Of a stretch of 64,000 bases of DNA, positions 49,407-61,400 are shown one piece after another. The stretch spans positions 45,937,116-46,001,115 of the forward strand of contig NC_088301.1 in NCBI RefSeq assembly GCF_032854445.1, given 5' to 3'. The translations under genes were made by a program, and so were the position numbers. The notes below the pieces were generated by a model. That model did no database searches, was not told the DNA's origin, and worked only from the letters and a program-made list of their open reading frames with translations. Position 1 is the stretch's first letter, and each line of letters starts with the position of its first letter. The stretch comes from Liolophura sinensis. Taxonomy: Eukaryota > Mollusca > Polyplacophora > Chitonida > Chitonidae.

Positions 49407-52400
49407 TCAATCAATGTTCTCCTCCTCTTCAACTTCCCTGGGTAAAGCTTCAGTTGGCTGGCACTCTGGCAGCTTTCTGAGAGCATCTGCCGTAGGTATA
49501 GTATCCTCAGGTGAGACAGTTTTACCTGTTCTGTACAGCAGGAAAACAACAGCAGACAGCCCACCAATGTTAATTCCAACACTTCTCACTTGTCGCCAGA
49601 ATTTTTTCAGCCCATGAATCGTCTGTGAAAGTGAACACAAATTCTTCACTAAAACCATTTTTCCCCTTGGGTCAAATATTTTCAATATTAAGAGACATGA
49701 CATATTAAAAAACTGCACCGAGCAGAAAATTTTCAGAACGACTGACAAAGTGTATGTTAAAGAAGCAAGCCGGTTTAATCCAGCAGCCTTTCCCTACAGA
49801 TTGACTGATTGATGTACAGGTTTTCACAAATGTTCGAGGTCAGTTTTACGGGTGGAGAAAACTGGCATAGCAATGGTAAACCTCCGATCAATCGTGGTTG
49901 AGCAGTAAAGAGCAGCCATGATCACATTAGACGTGACATACCTTAATCATACACCTCTTGTCATGCGTGAGGAAACAAGCTCGACCAGTCTCCGGCCGAC
50001 TCACACGTGCCATCTCCAGCAAGGAGGCTGGGTACAGCTTCCAGTTGTCCACCTTGTGACCAATTCTACAGAAACGATCAGAAATCCATTATTATTTGCA
50101 AAAGAGGTCTGTTACCTTGTTGCAAGATGGTTGCTATCATGTAAAAGTTAGTGCTCAGTAAGATATCTGTTGTCATGACCAACTATGGCAAGTTACAGTT
50201 ATAGACGCATCTCTGAGAGAACCCAAGTTAGGAAAGGTAACATCCAAGCTAATCACATTTTCAGCTGAGGTACTCTGCATAAAATTTATCCTTATCTGAC
50301 GTAATTAAGTTTGTAACACATTTTACATACCTTTTCCCAAATGGCTGTAACAAGGAGACAGAAAAGTTGGAAGTAGTACATTGGACTACAATAAACTACA
50401 TCTTGTAATACATGTACAACACAGAGGAATACAATGAATACACTTTGTGTTAATACAATACTATAAACCTCTAAAGCTTTTTTCTACTATTTAAATGTTA
50501 AACACTTCTCTTTGACAAGATAATTACTGGCACATGTGGTAAGCTCATTTTCTGTCAAGGTAATCTTTGGTTATAACAGTCAATGTCATCATACATTGAT
50601 GATTTACTTTCATTATTTTTTCTGAGATGCATTAGTAAGATATGTGTGTGCTGGAACACATATGTATGCCATATCACATCTCTAACATACATGATATGAC
50701 ATTTCAAGACACCAACTTCAGAACAAACTATGACACATTTATAACAATGTAGCCAGCACTAAGTTCCTAAGAGCTGCTCTATACATCATTCACATCAAGT
50801 ATACATACTTTAGTGCATGTACTGGTTACAAACTTACTAGATCAGCAATGAACACATCCACAGAGGAGTCCTTAAAGGGCATAGCACAGGCATCCCACTG
50901 AATGGCATCAACCACAACAGGGGGTCTGAGGGATACAGAAAGTGTTATTTATTTAATTCATTTGATTTCGTTTGTTAAAATGTAATACTCAGTAATTTTC
51001 ATTTCTAACTTGTTAGTCCTGTCTTACGGGCAAAGAAAACAGGAGTGCCTGGGTTAAACCTCTTATTGCTGGATACTAAGTAACATGTGGGTCATACAAT
51101 CCTGCAGTGGTACACACTTTAAAATAGACTTACCAAGGAAATGCTGTAAACTTTATTTCTGAAAACTTATTTCTTTCAGCAGCCAGTGACCCATCTAGTC
51201 TAGCCATATGACACTACCTGACTTACTTCCCCTTGGCAAGCCGTTTCTTATTCAGCTCTTGTATATTATCCATGGTGCGGTTTGCCCCCAGAGTATGGAT
51301 CTCTCCACACACATGTGCTGCTTGTGGCCAATTTACTGCTGCCTGTTAACATAATAAGTGCATATACATGACTGTGCATATGTAAGTGTTGCATGCTGGT
51401 ACCAAAACATTTTTTGAGTTTTTGATACCAAAACATCTTTACAATATAAACACTCCATTTGATTTTAATTTTTTTATCAAATATACCTACCACTGATTCC
51501 ACATGGTAGGTTATACTGAATTCCCAGAAAACCGCTGCAGTTCATTTGCACTGTAAGTTCAAAAGCACATGGACATTTTCTCTGCCGTCAAATTTCTAAA
51601 CAAACTACCAGAGCTTAATAAAACCATCTTACACTTAAATACCGCTAACATAATATTGTTTGACCAAACTGTTTCATGCTTCAGGTAAATGCCATTATAA
51701 ACCAAGGCAGAACACATAATTAACCCTTGTTTTACTTGTGTTTTGTTTCAATTAGCAAAGAACATAATGCAATTAACAGCCTTGCTGGAGCAACAGCGCT
51801 GGTCAATAACATGGTCATCTTTGCTCAGACAAGAGTGCTCACCAATGTAATCTTTCTCATTACTACGAGTCTGATGAGAGGCTTGTGCAACGATTGGAGT
51901 GTTTACTTAGGAAAGCACCCATGTATAACTAGATTCCTGTAGCCGATGGGCTGGACCCTCAGGATTGTTGGGAAGCAATGCTAATGAATATGTGTAATGT
52001 CAGACAAAATATGGTGAAACAATCAAATCACACATAACAGAGTTGAATATTTGATGCATGATACACAAAGTTTACAACACGTTTTATAGAACATTGATGC
52101 AATGTTCTGGCGCGGTGTGTATTTTTTTAATAAGATAACCAATACAAATTATGACATTCCTTTGAACTAAAACCCACAGGTAATATTGGGGCATATACAA
52201 TTTGGGCATAACAAAATTAGCTTTATTGCTGGATTATTGCTGGATTAACCAAGGTAAACAGTATGTACACACAAACTATTCATGCAGGTATGGGTAAGTG
52301 GAGACGGCTCGATTCCTCAGAAGTATCATGATGTACTGGCATAAACCCGTCTAGGCCATCACTGACTATGACACGATGTACAGGCCTTCTTTCACAAGTT

Positions 52401-55400
52401 AGGAGAAACCACATATCAGTGTGCTTGATTTCACAATCAGAGCTCCTTGCTGAAGTTTTAGCCCTAATTAAATAACTACAAGGAATGACCACTTTGCCTG
52501 GTTACCAATCAGACATTCATCACAATTTCTGTCAGAAAAGTAATCTGATTGACAACTCCGAAAATGACAAATTACTTGTCAGCAGGTCAGCATTTTTCAA
52601 AATGGCTGCCAATCAAGCTGGTTATATTACATTGTTAACATTATTTCAGCTGTTAGTGCATGATTATATTCTGACACCAGCTAATTTTATGGAATGTAAT
52701 TGGATGACTGTTACTACAGCGCTGACCGCTGTCCAGTGGATAATTAACAGCTGCAACCACCTATGCATGTGCTTCTATAGCAAAGAGCGATCCAGTATTT
52801 CTAACATTTTTCAGGAATCCTATGTTATTACTGTTTTGCACAGGCTACTGCCAGTTCACAAAGCCGTGCTTAATACTGCTATTTAACAGTCTGTATAACA
52901 AGCAAATAAATGTTTTATAATATGGCAAATGACCTTAGATTTTATCCATTGCTAAGTTGAGAAGCTTTCATGATTCTGAAAGTTTATTTATTGATCATAG
53001 ATCTGAGACTATTAGAGATTCTGAAGGTTTCAAGAAATAGCACCCTCCTCAGGGTAACAACGCTGCAGGTATCTTGGACGTAAATCTGACTGAATAGTCC
53101 TAATCTGTGGTAACATTCCTAAACTTAGATTTAAACTTGAACACAATTTTGTCATATTAAAGTATAACATTGCTAAGGCAATTCACAATTTTAGCACAGT
53201 AAGTTGTTTTGAAGTCAGAACTGTGTCTGACTTCATTTAAGGACAGCACTTAATGATCCCAGGGTCTGGCATCCAATAGGGTCTTTTGTCTTTTAAATGA
53301 CAAACTTTTCTCTTTCCCTATCCATTATTTACAGAGATTACCTCATTACTTTGTTGAATTACTTGTTTAACGGAATTTTATCCTTAGACAATATGTCCAC
53401 ATGAGTATATATTATACAAGTTAACATGCCGCTGTAAAATGAATTGTCTTTCATTACTAAGAGAATCTGCCTACTCCCGGTTACTTTATACATAAAGATG
53501 TTGGATTAGTGAAATTTGAGTTTTTAATGACAGCTGTTCACCCCAAGGATAATACCTTGAAATCCCCTCCTTGTTCAGACATGTAATTTTAATGATAGGT
53601 AATTAATTTTGCACAGGTAATCTAAGCAGATGGGCTTTAAGGTGTGGGTTGAAACTGCTGCGATAATCAAGCACATGTGTACCACAGTCTGACAGGTTAA
53701 CATCTACCTGAGGCAGAATGCCCTGTGTTCTTTGCATGGTTACAAGCTTTCTGAATGCATGATTAAATTGGCTGGGCCTTTTACTGCGAGACACACACCT
53801 AAATACCATTAATTATATTATAGTTCATGATCAAATATCATATGGAATTGTTGCCATAACTCTCCAACTGCTTATTTGGTTTCAGGCAAGACACATCAAC
53901 CAGTTTATGGCTGTACTCAATTGTTATTCAAAGAGATCAGCTCTATGAGAGAGCTTAGTCCTAGGACAACACACTGATCAGTGTATCATCGAAGCACATA
54001 CATACATGTGCGTGTAAAAATCGTACCTGTACATTTATACATGAGCAATCAACTGGCAAGAATGGTTCCTCTGCTAAGACATGCAAATTATGTTTGAGTG
54101 TACTGCAACATAAAAACTGTATGAAGACCACACCTCTCTACAACAGAAAGTGCATGTACATGTACAATTCCTCATGTCTAAAGCAGATTTAATATACCAG
54201 TAGGAAAATACATAAAATATCTTGAAGCTCCGATCAGAAAATAAAATGAAAACTCACACAAAGTTTGCAGCAGAACACTACCTTATATTTCCAGACAATG
54301 TCCCACAACACCCACTCGACTGAATGAAGCCCATCCCTTGCATTTTATTTGTTCGACTTAGCTAACTGAATTACTGCCAGCACATCAACTTGCAATCCAT
54401 CATAAGACCAATTTGTCTTCCATGGGAAACGACCGACTGGATGCTTCTGCTTTGTAAGCATTTTACAACAATATCCCTCCAACCATATCAGCATGCTCAG
54501 GATGAATTTTCAGATTGGTAACAAATACGCAATAAATTTTCCATTTATCACCTGAGCTCATGATTTGGCCAGACACTTGCAAAGGCTTCAGAGACCATGC
54601 AACTGGGTTAGATGGGACGTAATCGACCAGCCACCTGGTGAGTTCCACATCACTACTTCTCTTCGAGCAATCACCATGTGTCTCAAAGCTCATCAACCTT
54701 CAGTATCACAAAACAATCAAGTCAGAGGAATGTCATCAATCTAATGGCAAGACAAGAGGCTTACACGGAAAACAGTGGTAGACCAAATCCTTTACCTGAA
54801 ACTTCAGTAAACTTCTATTATTTCTTTTGTTTTGTTCTTCTGATTTTTTAAAAAAGTATATTTAATCTTTTTCATTTCTTTTCTTTTAGAGATTTATTTA
54901 AATTATTTTATATAAGTTCAAACAAGCATCAGAATATTTGCCTTCATGTTACACGAAAGAAAGAAACCTCTAACACTATAAAAGGCCAAAATTTATCAAC
55001 CTTGAAAAAATGTCACATATTAATGTCACATTAATATTTTATCGCTTTATTATTTTTTAGTATGGGAGCAGGATATTTAAAATTTGTGTGATAAAATTTA
55101 CACCATATGTTACCAAACTCTGAACCAGTGTTTACCCAAAGGGGTTTGAAAGGAGCAATGAGCAAATATATTCTGGAACACTTTTCATAAAGTTCAATTT
55201 TTTATTGAATTATAAGCATTTCACAAGATCATAAATTCCAATATCTTACATTTGCACTGCATGTGTAGTGGTGTACTCTATAGAAGAGGAGATCTGAAGA
55301 ATTAATACATCTGTTGTGTGTATCAAAGAATTTCCTCATGAAGTGTCTTAAAGACTGGATGGTGCCATATTTGTTTGAACAGTTGTTTCATGTGGTTGGT

Positions 55401-58400
55401 CTGCTCAGACTGTATGGATGTAATCAGACATGGTCCAATCGATGCCAGCCACACTTCAACCAGCTCCACACAAGATTCTGACAAAAATCAATTTCACGGA
55501 GTAATTCACTACCAGAAGTATCTGTCACAGATCAAACCGCCAGATATAAATCAGAAATAAATCACTTGTTTGGAAACACAACAAGGCAGTCATCAAAGGC
55601 ATCATTCTGAAATGCTTACGTTGTTCTTCTTCATTTGATAATCAAACTGATATACGATTGTCAGCATCACAAAAATGTAAATCTAAGCTATTAGAGCTGT
55701 AGTCAATTTCAGCCCAAGGAGTATTTCAGAATATCTTGTACGCAAAGAGAATAAGTGGTACATTAAAAGAAAACTTCCTGAAAGGAACTCCAAACAGACT
55801 GATCAATTACTACTTTCCACATTCTTATGGCTATACATCATAATGGTGCCTCCATCTACAAATACCATGACAAGTGCTTCCTCAATAAAACAAAATGCTG
55901 AAGACACCCAATATACACTATATACAAAATATATATTGTTTTAGTGTAAATATTTCTGTATTATAACACTATATACAAAATATATATTGTTTTAGTGTAA
56001 ATATTTCTGTATTATAACACTTGCTCCTGTGCTTCCAAATTTATCCTCATCACCAAGAGCAAGCACCAAGCCACATGTGATGTGTTTAAAGTCTTGGTAG
56101 TAAGCTAAAACTGTACTCAGGATCAAACCAGGTTTCTACATAAAAGACTGAATGATATTTTAAATTTTAAGTTAATAAATCTATCTCCTTTAAACAAAAA
56201 ATCTTTCACAATGAATGCCGGATCTAGTCACAATATCCATTTTTCCAGTCTTATGAACTATAAAGTTTGCATGGAATTCTTTAGGTCTACATATACCTTT
56301 TATAGGAAATCTCCTTTAAAGAAAACATGAGTACAGACTCACACAATAAAATACCTTTACCAGTCAAAAGTTAACCTATTATGGTAGTAATATTTGTTTG
56401 ATTTTAACTCAACCGTCAGATATGGCTTTAACTGCACACACGTATATCAAGACCATGTATATATACACGTACCACTCAATCATGTTTTTATTTTGAGAGA
56501 GCATCCACAACATTTGGCACATACACTGACTCAATAAGACTTTATTCAACACACAAATATGCAAACTTTAAAAGTTAAAAAAAAACTCACATCAGACACA
56601 TTACAATAAATAAAACTTTATGAATAAAACAGCTTGTTGTGGAACAGTTTTTGATAGTGACACGATGTTAACTTCTTTGCAAATTTTAGTGATGAGATAT
56701 TAATTTTTAGCTGTACCGATGAGAATCTGTATATACAAAACAGTTTGAGGACTTAAGTGTTTAGACAATAGGTAAAATTTGTGGATTCGAAACAGGATAT
56801 AATGCAAGGAATGAAATTTTTAACATGAAAATTTTTAACATGTTCAAAAGTGTAGAACACGACGGTTGAAATTAAAATGTTTGGTATTTTCTCTATGTTC
56901 CTGCTTTGAGAACCTGGATAAAATTTGTGGATGCAAAACAGGATACATGCATAATGCCAAAAATGAAATTCCTCTTTTAATACCCTCTGTCCCTGCGTAG
57001 AGAACCTTACCTCAATTGGAATGGTTCCACCTCCACACATTGGATCACATACCACATCACCTGCCCGGATTTTACACATTCTGAAAGAAATGAGGAAAAA
57101 AAACCAACACATTAAAATGCAAAGTGTTTACAAAAGCACAGATGATTTATTTTGATTTTTGTCCCTAGGGATGAAAGTGTGGGAGGAGTAGATGCAATGG
57201 AGGTGTTACACTGATTAAATTATCCTATATGCGTTAATTAAGTTCTGCAAAAATCGCTTTCACTCATGCAAGAATATCGCCATCAATTAATTCAAATGAC
57301 ACAAAAGAGATAGACACCACCCAGAATTCAATAATACGCTAGTATTCTGGAAGTTGCATTCAAGGGAATTGAATTGAGAAACTTGCCATCACAACCCTCT
57401 GACACGTAAACGTTCAAATGACGAATTGATGGAGGCAAGGTGATGTGAAGGAGAAACGCAATGAGGCGCAAGATGCAGTAATTTGCAGAGCGCTGGACAA
57501 AGTAAAAGAAACATGGGTAGTGACGTTGATGGAGATGGCCTTAGGGGGCAGGTCTTTAATCAGTTGACAGACAGCTTCAGCAGGGCAATCTCAACACTGA
57601 ATTGAGTGGGCTTCTGTTACCTTTGCCCAAGTAATCGCTTCAGAAGTTTGCCACGTAACAGCCGTTATGAAGTCTTAGGGCATCTTGTAACTCTGTGTTT
57701 TAAGAGCGTGGAACTGTTGACAGAATAACGGCTTTCCCAGCCACACAAAAGACAAACTAAACAGACTAAAGCGACCGATTATTGATTGGAATCAAGAGGT
57801 ACTGTGTGACTAATGACATAGCTGGGCATCAACTGTGAATCCCATCAACCAATTCTTCACTATTTAACCCATAGTTTTCTCTTAGAAGCATGCTACCAGA
57901 GAAGACGAAAACCGTTTACTGTAAATGATCTAAAATTTCACCCATGACAAAGTTGCAAATTTTGTGTGATCTTAAGAGTTATGCTAATCCTAGAAAGGTG
58001 TTGAGAGGCTTGTTTGGAGGGCAGGATAATATCCTACTGGACAAAAGTTTCAGCATCAAACGGAATAGTATATGCCAACAGTTTACGCCTTTAAAAACGT
58101 ACTTATGAGAGCGAAATGTTAGGTCGTTTACCCTAATCCGTGTTGTGTTCATTATCCATTTGTCAGAAGCACACCGTTCCAAACAATGTTTACAGAGCAC
58201 CAAGGCATCATGATAAAGAAGGAAATTTATGCCTAGGCTGTTAACGTTACATAGTTTTCTTAGACTTTAATAGCAAGACAGCTTTTCAAGAAAAGATAAC
58301 ACTCCTAAGATCATGAATCAAAAATTATTCAGCTCGGGATGACTGAATTTGGCATGAATTGAAATTCTTTGACTGCTAAAGATCAGACAATACAACCTGT

Positions 58401-61400
58401 GGTTACAAGAAATGAAATTAAGAGAATTCTGTACCAGTGTATTAAATCTGCAGTGCTAATTCACCTAACATCAACTTTGGAAAGAATCTTCATATCCTTG
58501 GGAAAAGACGTCATATTTGCATTTACTTTTACTGTTCTTTAGAACATGAATAGCATGTTTTATGAATTAACTTCTTGAGACAATCCCAGAACAAATCCAT
58601 TATTCCAGCTGGTTTAGTGGTCACCAGATGCTTCAAAATGTGCAGTATTAGCTTCGGAATTGATACTAATCAGATGGGCACTGACACATTTTGCTTAAGT
58701 ACGCTAATACATCTTTCACATATAACCATGTTGCCTTCTGACTCAAACAACAGGAAAAAAATAAGTGCAAAAGAAGTACAACCTCTGGTGTTTCATTTGT
58801 CACCAATAATCAAGTCAAATTTGAATTGCTTGGTACACAAATAATATGTTTCTTATTCATTGAAAATGGTGTGTTTATCTATAAATGCTGTCTGCAAAAG
58901 TACACAGTGACATATATTATACAGTACCTAATTTAAAGATACTAGAATTGATCAGTTAACATGCTCAATATATCAGGATGAATAATTAAAAATAATTTTA
59001 AAAATATAAACTTTCATCTACACACAATGCAAAAAGTGTTATTTTGGTGTGAGAAATCTTTTCCTACATCAATTTATAATATAAAGATAACTACATGTAG
59101 AAAACAAAGAAGATTTGTGAATGTCTCACAATTTCACTCGACATCTAGCAGATACTCTGATATGCTATTTCCCTTTCAACAAATCTGCCTGAAATCCACT
59201 TCAGTTAGTTCATTTGCACTCAGCTAGTGGGATTACACAAGTAATGAACTTTAACCTGGACATCTGAACTGTCCCAGTGAACAAAAAGAAACGATTTGTC
59301 TCCCTCTAACACTTTGACTCCCAGAATGGCGATCGTGGATGTCTCCTAATGCCCGGATATTGGGCACCAGACAGCCCATAGGATAACACAATAGATCCAA
59401 CAGAATTTGTCGATATTTCTGCTTGTATTCAGCTCGACGGAATTTGTCAAAGTCACCTTCCTGAAGAAATTCCCCTGAGCCAACAATCAGTACTTAGCGT
59501 AACAGCCAGACAGATGGCTCAGTCAAGTGATAACTGACACAGCTACCAATTCAACCAGGAAGCTTCAATTCACAATCTGCACTTACATACACTATACAGA
59601 TTCTGAATCTTAAAGAGTTTGATCCATGTGTAGCTATTTCAGTTCCCTTGCTCCTAAAAAGTTAACGTTGTGTTTTCTTTGCTAGGATCTGCAGTTACTT
59701 ATGGTCTCAGTACATCTTTAATAAGTTAGAATCACATGAACAACTAAAATACACCAATACAAAGGACTTATAATTATAGCACAATGTTCGCCATTTGGAA
59801 AAACATACTATCTGACAAAAAAAAATTATCTTATAATCTTTTCCACATATCAGTATTTTAAGACATTCAAGGAAAAGCATCTAGGAAAAAACGAATACAT
59901 TTATTTACTATCAGTATCATCATTATTAGAGATTACACTTTCTGGATATATCTCAGATTCTAGTACTGAAAATTGGCTGAGACCATCATAGGTTTAGCCA
60001 AGTGGTGTCTCAGTGTCTTTCAGACACCATGTTCTCACAAAATTAAAATGGGAGACATAGATGAAAATAGAAGAAAATTGGAAATAAGATGGCCTGATTT
60101 CAAATTCTGACTAAATCTATGGAGACCACTGCAGGTTCCAAACCAGCATCCTGCTGGCGACTGGATGCCTAACTTTGATGTTGCTGGTTCAAAACCCAGT
60201 GTGGCTTCCGCCAATATCAGCACCAGAAAGTGTGATTGCTAATAACAATAATACTGATACTTAAATCCACTTTCTAAATGACATCTATATCAGTCATGAC
60301 ATCTATATCTGATTTATTTGGTATGCAAGTAAGAGATGAGGATTATATGTGAACTTCTGAGAACTTATGAGATTTGCTAAAAATCTTTACTTTATCACTA
60401 TGGCAACTGACTGATTAAACACCCTGCCTGAGAATGCCTATACAGAATCGTCATTAACTAGGAAAGGAGTGTAAAGTAAAAATAATTTCATCCGATTTCT
60501 TCAGCTATAATTACAGTTAGTGTAGGAATGCAACCACCAGGATGTCTGGGTAACGAAAAAAAAAATCAACCAGAGATAATTTCATTACCAGTATCTGTTT
60601 TAAAGCCAGATGAATTTCCCTACTAAATACTTAATTATTTTGATGAAAGGACACTGGCAGAGATGCAATCTAGACTAAGCCAAATTGAAATATTTAATTT
60701 GAAGTCACACCCAGGATCCATGTAAAAAATAAAAAAGGAGATTTCTCATAAAACATCAATTTAAGAACTGACCATATATGTACCAAAAACCAATATTATT
60801 CCACAATGTTACACCTATACGCCCCTATGTACAATTTTGCTGGCGTGAATTAATCCAATTACACTCTCCAGAGACATCCGAGTGAATCCCTCAATTACTG
60901 TCTCAAGAAGTCCATTTTCCCCTATTTTTTGTTGACAATGTGATACATGCCTATATATACACATGTATCAACAGAAAAAACAGCAATAATGAATATGTAG
61001 GCCTACAGCTTTACATCACCTTCAAGTTTAAACAGGACAGGCCATACCAGGGAATAAAGTCCATCTATATAGGAATAGTTTCATGAAATTAGATCACTGT
61101 CTTATTCACATGACTAAATTGTAATGGCCGAGACTTTGATTCAAAAGCTGTAATTGTTGGCTTGTTTTTGAATATGCAGACAGTGGTAGCTTACATACTA
61201 CAAAGAATAATAGCCAATATACATACTGAGCCCTGCCTAGGCATGTAAGCCAAAGCTGAAGGCATAGTCTAGAGGTGAGAAACTCAAATGCACCAAGCTT
61301 GTGTTTAGGTATATTATAATATTTTAGTAGGCCCATTCAGGCCGTAATTTTTGTTTTTGAGTGGGTTGTGATTTTACACCTCAAGCACGCTGGAAGTTGG

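Noticed and set aside
49340..49617. Frames on both strands over the THUMPD3 last exon
   Set aside because: Shadows of the real minus-strand frame ending at 49407, which encodes FWRQVRSVGINIGG.
52485..52886. 133-residue plus-strand frame in a THUMPD3 intron
   Set aside because: No family resemblance, no splice partners and AT-driven composition.
60120..60210. GGTTCAAAACCCAGTG and similar B-box-like words near 29420 and 19230
   Set aside because: Single boxes without an A box at the right distance or a second copy. Not enough to call a tRNA or SINE.
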